DNA from: an uncultured Oscillibacter sp.
Lineage (GTDB): Bacteria; Bacillota; Clostridia; Oscillospirales; Oscillospiraceae
Assembly: GCA_900548505.1 (NCBI GenBank)
Contig: URKI01000022.1
Location: forward strand, 1-40,887
Length of the DNA: 40,887 bases
Reading direction: 5' to 3'
Of this stretch, positions 15,395 to 23,643 are shown one piece after another. The position numbers and the translations under genes are program-made. The notes under the pieces are model-generated. The model worked only from the letters and a program-made list of their open reading frames with translations, was not told the DNA's origin and did not search any database. Within the stretch, counting starts at the first letter, position 1. Each line of letters begins with the position of its first letter.

Positions 15395-16888
15395 TTACAC
15401 CTTGATGGCGGAGGCCAGCGTCATGATGCGCTCCTGGGAGAATTCCTCCCGCTTGACCTCGCCGGAATAATTGCCCTCACACATGACCATGATCCGGTCG
15501 CAGATGCCCATCAGCTCAGGGATCTCCGAGGAGATCATGATGACCGCCTTGCCCTGGCGCACCAGGTTGCCCAGCAGCAGGTAGATGTCCCGCTTGGCGC
15601 CCACGTCGATGCCGCGGGTGGGCTCATCCAGGATGATGACGTCGGGCTCGTTCAAAAGCCACTTGGCAATAACCACCTTCTGCTGGTTGCCGCCGGAGAG
15701 GTTGCCCACGATCTGATCACCGGAAGGGGTCTTGATATTCAGTTTTTCGATGTACGCCTGGGAGGCCTTGCGGGCCTTGCCCTTGTCATAGAGGCCGTTG
15801 GTCAAGAGCTTCTTGATGGCCACCATGGCGATGTTGTCGTTGACACTGCCGCTGAGGTTCAGGCCCGTCACCTTCCGGTCCTCGGTAATGAGGGCCACAC
15901 CCTCGCGGATGATGTCCTGGGGCGCGGAGACCTTCACCTTTTTGCCCTTGACGAAAATCTCACCCTGGGAGAGGGCGTGCATGCCGAAGATGCCCTCCAC
16001 CAGCTCGCTGCGGCCGGCGCCCACCAGACCGCCGATGCCCAGGATCTCGCCCCGGCGCACGGAAAGGCTCACGCCCTTGACTTTGTTGTCCGCCCGGACG
16101 ATATTTTTGGCCTCGAAGATCACTTCGCCCTTTTCCGCTTCCAGCTTGGGATACACGTCGGTGATCTCCCGGCCCACCATCATCTTGATGAGCTGGTTCT
16201 CATCCAGCTCCTGTGTGGTGCCCGTGCCGATGTACTGGCCGTCCCGGTAGACGCTCACCCGGTCGCAGATGGAGAAGATCTCCGCCATGCGGTGGGAAAT
16301 GTAGATGATGGCCACGCCCTTTTCCTTCAGGCGGCGGATATGCTCAAACAGCAGCTCCACCTCCCGCTCGGTGATGGCGGCGGTGGGCTCGTCCATGACG
16401 ATGACCTTGGCGTTGACGGAGATGGCCTTGATGATCTCGATCAGCTGGCACTGGGCCACGGTCAGGTTGCGCAGCGTCTCCTTGGGAGAGACGTGAAGTC
16501 CGCACTCCTCGATGAGCTTCTGGGCTTCCTCTATTTCAGCCTTTTTATCCACCAGGCCGTTTTTCCGCAGCTCCCGGCCCACGAAAATATTTTCATATAC
16601 GGTCATGTCCAGGATCGGGTTGAGCTCCTGGTGGATCATGGCCACGCCCGTATCCATAGCCTCCTTGGGATTGGCGGCCGTATAGGGCTTGCCGTCAAAC
16701 AGGATCTCGCCGCCGGGGTCCTTGGTGTAAATCCCCATCAGGATCTTCATCAGGGTCGACTTGCCTGCGCCGTTCTCGCCCATCAATGCATGGACCTCTC
16801 CCGGCCGCACCTGCAGCTGAACATGATCCAGCGCCTTGACGCCCGGAAAGGTTTTACTGATATCTTTCATTTCCAGTACATATTCCAT
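15395..16888 (-). CDS. Sugar ABC transporter ATPase, two-domain (RbsA/MglA-like), intact
   Basis: The 497-residue ATPase drives the transporter. The first domain has an intact P-loop GENGAGKSTLMKIL (about 37-50), Walker B VIVMDEPTAA and switch IIYISHRMAEIF. The second domain has the family's variant loop GLVGAGRSELVEG, signature LSGGNQQKVVIAKWL, Walker B VIILDEPTRGIDVGAK and ISSEIPELM. It is the first gene of the operon, with GGGGAGGAGA upstream of the start. It serves as a built-in comparison for the degenerate homologue at 9430, which it matches in domain order. Confidence 0.96.
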   Translation of the reverse strand: MEYVLEMKDISKTFPGVKALDHVQLQVRPGEVHALMGENGAGKSTLMKILMGIYTKDPGGEILFDGKPYTAANPKEAMDTGVAMIHQELNPILDMTVYENIFVGRELRKNGLVDKKAEIEEAQKLIEECGLHVSPKETLRNLTVAQCQLIEIIKAISVNAKVIVMDEPTAAITEREVELLFEHIRRLKEKGVAIIYISHRMAEIFSICDRVSVYRDGQYIGTGTTQELDENQLIKMMVGREITDVYPKLEAEKGEVIFEAKNIVRADNKVKGVSLSVRRGEILGIGGLVGAGRSELVEGIFGMHALSQGEIFVKGKKVKVSAPQDIIREGVALITEDRKVTGLNLSGSVNDNIAMVAIKKLLTNGLYDKGKARKASQAYIEKLNIKTPSGDQIVGNLSGGNQQKVVIAKWLLNEPDVIILDEPTRGIDVGAKRDIYLLLGNLVRQGKAVIMISSEIPELMGICDRIMVMCEGNYSGEVKREEFSQERIMTLASAIKV

Positions 16889-17001
16889 GCCGTTCTCCTC
16901 CCCTCACACATTCCTTTTGTGATTACTTTATCAAATGCGGTTTCATTGCGAAACGTCCGTTTTTCACATGACGGGGGAGGATTTTTGGGAATTTCACAAA
17001 A

Positions 17002-17032
17002 ATATCAGTTTTGCATAAATTATATCAGTTTT
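17002..17032 (-). promoter_or_regulatory. Promoter region of the sugar transporter operon with 20-bp spaced direct repeats
   Basis: On the minus strand TGATATAAT gives an extended -10 (TATAAT 17024-17019), with no good -35. The 11-mer ATATCAGTTTT (plus strand) occurs at 17002-17012 and 17022-17032, a period of 20 bases. Equally spaced direct repeats suit an AraC-family regulator such as the one at 11685. The 9-mer TGCGAAACG also repeats at 16947 and 17037. The stretch 16889-17136 holds no gene. Confidence 0.5.
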
Positions 17033-17090
17033 ATTGTGCGAAACGACTATAAATTTTTGCATCTTTTCTTGCATTCAGCCAAAAAATCAC

Positions 17091-17118
17091 CCCCGGTCCG
17101 CCGCAAGGCAGACCGGGG
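17091..17118 (-). terminator. Terminator of the AfuABC-like operon
   Basis: A 12-bp stem (CCCCGGTCTGCC on the minus strand, one G-U pair) with a TTGC loop is followed by GTGATTTTTT. It lies just downstream of the ATPase stop at 17137. Confidence 0.8.
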
Positions 17119-17136
17119 ATGGCTGCTTGGTCACTT

Positions 17137-18252
17137 TTACCGCAGGACCCGCACGCAGCGGTTGATAAGGGTCATGTACACCTCGTCGCCCTCTGCAAAG
17201 CGCTCCGTCAGCTGGGGGTTGTAGACCTCCACGATGATGGGGTGCTCGCCCAGCATGACCTCGTACTCCACCTTGGCGCCGTAGTACGTGGCCCGGGACA
17301 CCCGGCCGGGCAGCTGTCCTTCCTGGGCGGAGAGCTGGATGGACTCGGGCCGCACCGTCAGGCAGCAGGGGCCGTCCTTCTGCACGTCCAGCATACTGCC
17401 GGGCGCGGGGATAGAGATGGTCTGGCCGCCCACCTCCACCAGGGCGGACGTGCCGTCCATACCCCGGAAAGTGCCCTCGATGAAGTTGGCCTTGCCGATG
17501 AAGTTGGCCACAAAGCGGCTATTGGGCTGCTCGTAGATCTCTGTGGGAGAGCCCTCCTGGCAGATGACGCCGTCTTTCATGATGACCACCCGGTCGGAGA
17601 TGGCCATGGCCTCGGACTGGTCGTGGGTGACGTACAGCGACGTGATGCCCAGGCGCTTCTGGAGGGCACGCAGCTCGTCCCGCATGCTCTCCCGGAGCTT
17701 TGCGTCCAGGTTGGAGAGGGGCTCGTCGAACAGCAGCACGCTGGGCTCGATGACCACCGCGCGGGCCAGGGCCACACGCTGCTGCTGGCCGCCGGAGAGC
17801 TGGTTGGGGAAGCGGCGCTCAAATCCCTTGAGCTGCATCATCTCCACCACTGCGTTGGTGCGCTCCACCAGCTCGCTCTGGGACACCTTGGCCACTTTCA
17901 GGCCGTAGGCGATATTCTCCCAGATGTTCAGGTGCGGGAAGAGGGCGTAGCTCTGGAACACCATGGAGATGCCGCGCTTGTTGGGCGGCACCTTGGCCAC
18001 GTCCCGGTCACCGATCATCACGCTGCCGCTGGTGGGATACTCAAAGCCGGAGATCATGCGCAGCGTGGTGGTCTTGCCGCAGCCGGAGGGACCCAGCAGC
18101 GTCACCATCTCTCCGTCCTGAATGTGGAGATTGATATGGTCCACCGCCACGAAATCCTTGCCGGTGTCCGGCTGCTGGAAGATTTTCGTCACATCTTTCA
18201 AAATCACGCCGGAGCTCTTTTTGCCCAGGCGCTCCGTGGTTTGATTGCTCAT
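17137..18252 (-). CDS. ABC transporter ATPase (PotA/FbpC/AfuC-like)
   Basis: The 371-residue ATPase of an importer has P-loop GPSGCGKTTTLRMISG (about 54-69), a Q-loop in FQSYALFPHL and signature LSGGQQQRVALARA. Walker B is VLLFDEPLSNLDAKLR and the switch is YVTHDQSEAMAISDR. The C-terminal 110 residues form the TOBE-type regulatory domain usual for polyamine, iron and phosphonate or sugar-phosphate importers. All motifs are intact. It overlaps the permease stop (ATGA), so the pair is translationally coupled, and a terminator follows. The substrate is not evident from this subunit. Confidence 0.94.
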   Translation of the reverse strand: MSNQTTERLGKKSSGVILKDVTKIFQQPDTGKDFVAVDHINLHIQDGEMVTLLGPSGCGKTTTLRMISGFEYPTSGSVMIGDRDVAKVPPNKRGISMVFQSYALFPHLNIWENIAYGLKVAKVSQSELVERTNAVVEMMQLKGFERRFPNQLSGGQQQRVALARAVVIEPSVLLFDEPLSNLDAKLRESMRDELRALQKRLGITSLYVTHDQSEAMAISDRVVIMKDGVICQEGSPTEIYEQPNSRFVANFIGKANFIEGTFRGMDGTSALVEVGGQTISIPAPGSMLDVQKDGPCCLTVRPESIQLSAQEGQLPGRVSRATYYGAKVEYEVMLGEHPIIVEVYNPQLTERFAEGDEVYMTLINRCVRVLR

Positions 18253-19997
18253 GTCGTTCCCTCCGTTTTCTCAGTGTTCCCGCCGGCTCCCTTGGGAAGA
18301 CGCGACCGGGGTGCCAGCAGCAGGTTGATCAGGCCGTTGAAGATGCCGATGAACACCAGCAGAATGACCACCATCATGGTGACAAAGGCCGCCGCCTGGG
18401 AGTATTTGGCCTGGTCGAACAGGGTGTAGATCTTGCTGGTGACCAGGTTCCACTTGGGAGAGACCAGGAAAATGACCGCGCTGACGGCAGTGATGGCCTT
18501 GACGAACGAATAGACAATACCGGAGAAGAAGGCGTTGCGCAGCATGGGCAGCGTGATACGGCGGAAGGAGTATCCGCTGCCGGCGCCCAGGATGGTGGAC
18601 GCCTCTTCAATGGAGTTGTCGATCTGGAGCAAGGTGGTGGTGCCGGACTCGATGGCCACCGGCATGTTGCGGAACACGAACACAATCACCAGAATGGCGG
18701 CGGTGCCGGTGAGCACCAGGGGGCCGGTGTTGAAGGCCAGGATGTACGCAATGCCCAGCACGGTGCCGGGGACGGCGAACATCAAAACAGAGGACACTTC
18801 AATGAACCGCTTGCCGTAGTAGTTGCGCTTGGCAGTGATGTAGGCGATGACCATGCCCAGAAGGCCGCCCAGCAGGGCCGCCACCAGGCCCAGGACCATG
18901 GAGTTGCGCAGGCTGTCCCAGCCCTGCGCCAGGGCCTTTTGGTACTGGCTGAGGGTGAGGGTGTAGTCGTAGCCCCAGGTCTGGACGAAGGAGCCGAACA
19001 CCACCGTGCCGTAGAACAGGATGATGACGGCGGCCACCAACATGCAGAAGATGAACAGCGGCCACTTGATGTGGGGCTCGTCCATCATCTTGCGGGCCTG
19101 GGTGGGCTTGCCGGTGACGGTGACGAAGCTCTTTTTGTTGACCCAGTACTTGTTCAGAAGAAACGCCACCATGGCCGGTGCCAGCATCAAAAGGGCCAGC
19201 ACGGAGCCCTTGCGCATGTCGTAGGTGCCGTTGATGATCTGATAGACCTCCACGGAGAGGGTGGTGAAATCACCGCCGATGGTAGCGGGGTTGGAGAAGT
19301 CCTCCAGAGACTGGATGAACACCAGCAGGCACCCGGAGATGATGCCCGGCAGAGACAGGGGGAACGTCACCGTCCAGAAGGTGTGCCAGCGGCTGGCACC
19401 CATGTTGCAGGCGGCGTCCTCCACGGAAGCGTCGATGGAGGAGAGGATGCCGGAGAGGGTCATGTAGGCGATGGGGAAAAAGCTGATGACCTGCACCACC
19501 ACCAGGCTCCCCATGCCGTAGACGTTGTTGTCCGTGATGTGCAGCAGGGAGTTGGTAATGAGGCCCTGCTTGCCGAAGAGGAAGATGATGGACAGCGACA
19601 GGATAAAGGGCGGGGACAGGATGGGCAGTGTGGCGATGGTCTTGAGGAAGCCCTTGCAGGGCACGTTGGTGCGGGTGATGGTAAAGGCGAAGATATAGCC
19701 GATGAACGTGGCGATCACCGCCACCACCACGCCCAGCAGCATGGTCCGGCCGAAGGTGGCCAGATATCGGGGCGTGGAGAAAAGGGCCAGCATGGGAGCA
19801 AGCGAGACATTGCCCGCCTCATCCGTCAGGCTGAACAGCAGCACCTTTCCCAGGGGGTAGATCACAAACAGCACCAGCAGAGCGATGCTGGCCAGGACGG
19901 CGAGCAGCAAAACAGGCTGGCGCAGGATCATTTTCGTCTCATTGCGCTTTTTCAGGCGGGCGGCGCTTTTCCCGCCCGCGCCGGACGTATTGGCCAT
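18249..19997 (-). CDS. ABC transporter permease, two fused permease domains (AfuB/FbpB-like)
   Basis: This single 582-residue membrane protein carries two permease domains of about 270 residues each, so one chain supplies both halves of the channel. The first has EDAACNMGASRWHTFWTVTFPLSLPGIISG (the EAA contact loop, about 190-220). The second has EEASTILGAGSGYSFRRITL followed by PMLRNAFFSG. Such fusions are typical of ferric-iron, hexose-phosphate and 2-aminoethylphosphonate importers. It has a basic cytoplasmic N-terminus (SAARLKKRNETKMILRQPVL). A stable hairpin (20039-20065) separates it from the binding protein. Confidence 0.93.
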   Translation of the reverse strand: MANTSGAGGKSAARLKKRNETKMILRQPVLLLAVLASIALLVLFVIYPLGKVLLFSLTDEAGNVSLAPMLALFSTPRYLATFGRTMLLGVVVAVIATFIGYIFAFTITRTNVPCKGFLKTIATLPILSPPFILSLSIIFLFGKQGLITNSLLHITDNNVYGMGSLVVVQVISFFPIAYMTLSGILSSIDASVEDAACNMGASRWHTFWTVTFPLSLPGIISGCLLVFIQSLEDFSNPATIGGDFTTLSVEVYQIINGTYDMRKGSVLALLMLAPAMVAFLLNKYWVNKKSFVTVTGKPTQARKMMDEPHIKWPLFIFCMLVAAVIILFYGTVVFGSFVQTWGYDYTLTLSQYQKALAQGWDSLRNSMVLGLVAALLGGLLGMVIAYITAKRNYYGKRFIEVSSVLMFAVPGTVLGIAYILAFNTGPLVLTGTAAILVIVFVFRNMPVAIESGTTTLLQIDNSIEEASTILGAGSGYSFRRITLPMLRNAFFSGIVYSFVKAITAVSAVIFLVSPKWNLVTSKIYTLFDQAKYSQAAAFVTMMVVILLVFIGIFNGLINLLLAPRSRLPKGAGGNTEKTEGTT

Positions 19998-20038
19998 GTG
20001 CGTTCCTCCTGCGTTCTATGGATTTGCCTTGGAAAGGA

Positions 20039-20065
20039 GCTTTCCCCCCAAAAAGGGGGGAAAGC
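20039..20065 (-). other. Intercistronic hairpin between binding protein and permease
   Basis: An 11-bp perfect stem (GCTTTCCCCCC with GGGGGGAAAGC) closes a 5-base loop. No U-run follows, so it is more likely an mRNA-stabilising or partial-stop element keeping the binding protein more abundant than the membrane subunits. Confidence 0.6.
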
Positions 20066-20086
20066 GGTCAGATATGCAAGCTGCGA

Positions 20087-21154
20087 TTACTCCGTGGGAG
20101 CGGCGACGATGTTGGCCTCGAACTGCTCGGTGAAGGTGGTCTTGTTCTCGGCGGCCCAAACGGCGTCATAGTCGATGACGGCCACGGAATCCAGCGTCAC
20201 CAGGCCCTCGGCCACGGTGGCCTGGGTGTTGGTGGGGACGCGGAAGGAGTTGTTCTCCGCATAGAGGTTCTGGCCCTCGGCAGAGCACATGAAGTCGATG
20301 AACTTCTTGGCGTTTTCCTGCTGGTCGGCGGGGCCGCCCTTGATGAGGGCCATGGCGCCTACCTCGTAGCCGGTGCCGTCAGAGGGGAAGCTCAGCTCGA
20401 TGGGATAGCCCTCGGTGGTGGGCTGCAGACCGTCGTGGGAGAAGGTCAGGGCAATGGCAGCCTCTTTCAGCGCCACGGCGTTGGGAGCGGCAGAGCCAGA
20501 CTTGGTGTACTGGGACATGTTCTTGTTCAGTTCCTTCAGATAGTCCCAAACCGCATCCTCACCCTTGAGCTGGATGAGGGTGGCCAGCACGGTGTAGGCA
20601 GTGCCGGAGGTGGCGGGGTGCGCCATGATGATCTGGCCCTGGTACTTGGGGTCCAGCAGATCGTCCCAGCTGGTGGGATAGTCATAGCCCTTCTCGGCGA
20701 ACCAGTCCTTGTTGCAGGCAAAGGCGATGGCGCCCACATAGATGGGGTTCCAGGTGCCGGTGGGATCGATGTAGGTGTCGGGAGTGTTCTCCAGCTCCGG
20801 AGACTGATAGGGCTCCAGCAGGCCCTGGTCCACGGCGGCGATGTAGTTATCGGTGGAACCGCCGAACATCAGCGCGGCCTGGGGATTGTCCTTCTCAGCC
20901 GCCACGCGGGTGAGCATCTCGCCGGCAGACAGGCGCAGGGCATTGACCTTGATGCCGGTGGCCTCTTCGAAGGCGTTGAAGTAATAGGCCACCTCGGCCT
21001 CGGGGAACGCGGTGTAGACAGTCAGTTCCTTGCTGCCGGTGGTCTCGCCGCCCTCAGCGGGCTTATCCCCGCCTCCGCCGCAGCCGGTCAGCAGTGTGAG
21101 GACCATCAGGGAGGACAGCAGCAGGGCAAAAAACCGTTTTGTCGTTTTCTTCAT
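20087..21154 (-). CDS. ABC transporter substrate-binding lipoprotein (AfuA/FbpA-like)
   Basis: The 355-residue extracytoplasmic binding protein has signal MKKTTKRFFALLLSSLMVL and lipobox LTGC, followed by a Gly/Glu linker and then KELTVYTAFPEAEVAYYFNAFEE. The fold is the type II periplasmic-binding family used for ferric iron, phosphonates, thiamine and hexose phosphates (GAIAFACNKDWFAEKGYDYP, then SWDDLLDPKYQGQIIMAHPA). I do not see a clear tyrosine pair for iron. I start at 21154 because AAGGAGA lies 9 bases upstream and a signal peptide follows; the longer frame to 21283 overlaps the gene upstream. Confidence 0.92.
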   Translation of the reverse strand: MKKTTKRFFALLLSSLMVLTLLTGCGGGGDKPAEGGETTGSKELTVYTAFPEAEVAYYFNAFEEATGIKVNALRLSAGEMLTRVAAEKDNPQAALMFGGSTDNYIAAVDQGLLEPYQSPELENTPDTYIDPTGTWNPIYVGAIAFACNKDWFAEKGYDYPTSWDDLLDPKYQGQIIMAHPATSGTAYTVLATLIQLKGEDAVWDYLKELNKNMSQYTKSGSAAPNAVALKEAAIALTFSHDGLQPTTEGYPIELSFPSDGTGYEVGAMALIKGGPADQQENAKKFIDFMCSAEGQNLYAENNSFRVPTNTQATVAEGLVTLDSVAVIDYDAVWAAENKTTFTEQFEANIVAAPTE

Positions 21155-21225
21155 GTCAGCATTCTCCTTTTCATTCCAATTTTGGATTTGTTCGGTTCCT
21201 CGTGGTTCCAGCGTTTTTATGTGGA

Positions 21226-21242
21226 CCCCGCTCCCGGCGGGG
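21226..21242 (-). other. Small intercistronic GC hairpin
   Basis: CCCCGC pairs with GCGGGG across a 5-base loop, 10 bases downstream of the phosphoesterase stop and before the binding-protein gene. No U-run follows. It may mark RNA processing or protection of the downstream message. Confidence 0.4.
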
Positions 21243-21251
21243 ATGCACAAC

Positions 21252-22286
21252 TTATTTGGGTGCGCACAACGCCCACACGGCATTGTGGTCCGAAAGCTCC
21301 GCCCCCGTGAAGCGCTCCAGGGCGGAGCCGGGACGGGCGTAGGTCAGGTCCTCCTTGGCGGTGGAGACCATACGGCTCTCCTCCGCTTTGAGTCCTCTCA
21401 GCAGGATCCAGTCCAGCCGCAGCGGTAAAAAGTCCCCGTCCGGCAGAGGCTTGCGCCGGGTCAGCCGGGGCTCGCTGGGCACGATGTCGTAGCCCGCCGC
21501 GGCGCACATGGGCAGCAGCGGCTCAAAGTCAAAGACATCCTCCAGGCAGCGGCGGCGCAGCTCCGGGCTTCCGGCAATATCGCCGATGTCCTCCTTGCTG
21601 CGGCCGTCGAAGGTGTTGGTGTTCAAATCGCCGCCCAGGATCACCGGCATGTCCGGCAGCTCCCGATCCACCGCCTCCAAAATGGCGGCCATCTGGGCCT
21701 GGCGGCCTGCGCCGTGGGTGCGGTTTTCCAGATGGATGGACACCACTCCCAGGGGCTTTCCGCCCACTTCCACCTCCGCAAACACTGCCAGACGTCCGCC
21801 GATGCGGCGCTGCCGGTCAAAGTACCAGTTGTACTGCTCCGGCAGGCGGATGACCCCCGCGCGCCGGATGGGCCAGCGGGAAAATACGGCGTTGCCGTGG
21901 AAGCCCTTTTCGTTCCGCTCGTCCACCAGCTCGATGAACTCCAGGCCCCAGGCGTAGTTGAGACCGAAGGCCTGGGCCAGCTCCCGCGCGGTATTTTTGT
22001 TGCCGGAGCGGAAGCACCCGTCGTCCAGCTCGTTGGCCAGGATCAGATCAAAGGGCTGGATATCCGGGCAGTCCCGGAGAAATTCCCGGATCTCCTCCAG
22101 ATGGACGCCCCGCTCCATGTTGAACATCAGCACGCCCAGCTTTTCCGGCACGATCCGGGGCGGCGGGACCAGGTTGTCGGTCTCCGCCTGGAAAAACTGT
22201 GGGATCTTGGCCATGACTGCGTCCTGGCTCTGGATATCCAGCAGCGCGCCCAGGGTATTCCGTTCGGCAAGGGAAAGTCCGTCCAT
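21252..22286 (-). CDS. Endonuclease/exonuclease/phosphatase (EEP) family phosphoesterase
   Basis: This 344-residue metal-dependent phosphoesterase has no signal peptide, so it should act in the cytoplasm. EEP landmarks are all present: FNMERG start strand, ILANELDDG (metal Glu), GNAVFSRWPI, VVSIHLENRTHGAGRQAQM (catalytic His), VILGGDLNTNTFDGR (Asp/Asn pair), LRLDWILLRG and the terminal ELSDHNAVWA. A 45-residue N-terminal extension precedes the core. It sits between a LacI regulator and an ABC importer for anionic compounds, suggesting that it opens an imported phosphodiester or phosphate ester. That role is inferred. AAGGAGGG precedes the start. Confidence 0.88.
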   Translation of the reverse strand: MDGLSLAERNTLGALLDIQSQDAVMAKIPQFFQAETDNLVPPPRIVPEKLGVLMFNMERGVHLEEIREFLRDCPDIQPFDLILANELDDGCFRSGNKNTARELAQAFGLNYAWGLEFIELVDERNEKGFHGNAVFSRWPIRRAGVIRLPEQYNWYFDRQRRIGGRLAVFAEVEVGGKPLGVVSIHLENRTHGAGRQAQMAAILEAVDRELPDMPVILGGDLNTNTFDGRSKEDIGDIAGSPELRRRCLEDVFDFEPLLPMCAAAGYDIVPSEPRLTRRKPLPDGDFLPLRLDWILLRGLKAEESRMVSTAKEDLTYARPGSALERFTGAELSDHNAVWALCAPK

Positions 22287-22309
22287 GAAAGCCCTCCTTC
22301 TCTCCTATT

Positions 22310-23311
22310 TTATATTCGCCGGCAGGTGGACCGGATGACCAGCTCCGGCTCCAGAATGTCCTGCGTGATCTCCGTACCGCCGTCGATCTTCTCCAGCAGG
22401 CGCCGGATGGCCAGCTCTCCTGCCTGGGCCTCCCGCTGGGACACGGTGGTCAGATGGATATGGGGCAGCTGCCCCAGGGCGATATTGTCAAATCCGATAA
22501 GGGAAAAATCCTCCGGTGCGTGCAGCCCGCACTCCTCCGCCGCCTCCAGCACCTGCATGGCAAGGATATCGGAATAGGCGATGATGGCGTCGGGGCACGG
22601 GGCGCTGCGGAACAGCCGCCGGGCCTCCTGACCGCACCAGACGCTCAGGTTCTCCGTCCCGTCCGGCGCCGTAACGGCGTGGGGGATCAGGTGGTTTGCC
22701 AACATGGAGCGCCGGTAGCCCTGCAGACGCTGCTCCAGCGTCCGGGAGTCCTGCCGGCCGCCCAGAAACACGATCCTGCGGTGACCCAGCCGGTAGAGAT
22801 ACTGGGTCGCCTGATAGGCCCCCTGCTCATTGTCCACCTCCACATAGCTGCACCCGGGGCCGTGGTTGCTGCCCAGGTACACACAGGGCAGCTCCCCCAG
22901 AATGGCGGCGTGCTGGGCCTGGGTATGGGGCGAGTGGGCCGCCACCAGCAGCCCGTCCACCCGCTGGGACAGCATCCGTTCAATGGCGTCCAGCTCATTG
23001 ACCGGCTCATAGAGGGTGTTGCAGAGGATGGCACGGTAACCCCTGGCGGACGCGCCGGCCTCCGCCGCCGTACAAAGGGCGGAAAAATAGGGGTTTGAGA
23101 TATCCGGCACGATGATGCCGATGGTATGGGTCTTGTGGCCGGAGAGTCCCCTGGCGGTGATATCGGGCACATAGTGCAGAGCCTGACAGGCCTCCTGCAC
23201 CGCCTGACGGGTACGCTGGCTGATGGAAGCGCTGTCATTCAGCACGCGGGACACTGTGGAAGAACTGACCCCCGCCCGCTGGGCCACGTCCCGGATGGTG
23301 ACGCGTCTCAT
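22310..23311 (-). CDS. LacI family transcriptional regulator (operon head)
   Basis: This repressor-type regulator of 333 residues has the N-terminal helix-turn-helix VTIRDVAQRAGVSSSTVSRV, hinge helix ITARGLSGHKTHTIG and a periplasmic-binding-like effector domain (IGIIVPDISNPYFSALCTAA, VDGLLVAAHSP and SLIGFDNIALGQLPHIHLTT). It is the first gene of the operon with the phosphoesterase and ABC importer. Two LacI-type operators lie between its promoter and start codon, so autorepression is likely. GGGAGG precedes the start. The effector is unknown, probably the imported compound or its product. Confidence 0.93.
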   Translation of the reverse strand: MRRVTIRDVAQRAGVSSSTVSRVLNDSASISQRTRQAVQEACQALHYVPDITARGLSGHKTHTIGIIVPDISNPYFSALCTAAEAGASARGYRAILCNTLYEPVNELDAIERMLSQRVDGLLVAAHSPHTQAQHAAILGELPCVYLGSNHGPGCSYVEVDNEQGAYQATQYLYRLGHRRIVFLGGRQDSRTLEQRLQGYRRSMLANHLIPHAVTAPDGTENLSVWCGQEARRLFRSAPCPDAIIAYSDILAMQVLEAAEECGLHAPEDFSLIGFDNIALGQLPHIHLTTVSQREAQAGELAIRRLLEKIDGGTEITQDILEPELVIRSTCRRI

Positions 23312-23324
23312 GGCGCCTCCCTTC

Positions 23325-23398
23325 TGTAAGCGGTTTCACTTTGCGTGCAACCGTTTTCTATAGGTCATAGTATACCATTTCCCCAAAACGCTCGTCAA
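23325..23398 (-). promoter_or_regulatory. Promoter of the LacI/EEP/ABC operon with two LacI-type operators
   Basis: On the minus strand a -35 TTGACG (23398-23393), an 18-base spacer and a -10 TATACT (23374-23369) give a start near 23362. TGCAACCGTTTTCT (23346-23359) and TGTAAGCGGTTTCA (23325-23338) lie just downstream. The second matches the LacI/CcpA consensus TGWAANCGNTNWCA at all 14 positions, the first at 12. Their placement predicts repression by LacI-family proteins. Confidence 0.75.
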
Positions 23399-23473
23399 AC
23401 TATCAGAATTTTTTCTACAATCTGTCCAATTATCTTTCAGTGGATTTGTGATAGTTTTCCCAGAGAAAAAACA

Positions 23474-23501
23474 TTGAAATTTTTGTTAAGCAGAATATAA
23501 T
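23474..23501 (+). promoter_or_regulatory. Promoter of the second LacI regulator
   Basis: TTGAAA (23474-23479), a 16-base spacer and TATAAT (23496-23501) predict a start near 23508 and a leader of about 135 bases. The 332-base gap between the two LacI genes otherwise contains AT-rich promoter DNA and the operators listed separately. Confidence 0.65.
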
Positions 23502-23609
23502 CAGAGAAAACACGCGTTTTTTTCAACATTCAGAATGATATCGACGTTTTCTGCGGGAAATCCGAAGAAATTTCCCGTCCGGCTGCCGCTTTATGTCTTG
23601 CACGATTTA

Positions 23610-23623
23610 TGCAACCGTTTTCT
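23610..23623 (+). promoter_or_regulatory. LacI-type operator before second LacI gene
   Basis: TGCAACCGTTTTCT, identical over 14 bases to the site at 23346-23359, lies in the leader 20 bases before the start codon at 23644. A repressor bound here would block elongation. Confidence 0.65.
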
Positions 23624-23643
23624 CTATTTTGTGGGAGGATCTT

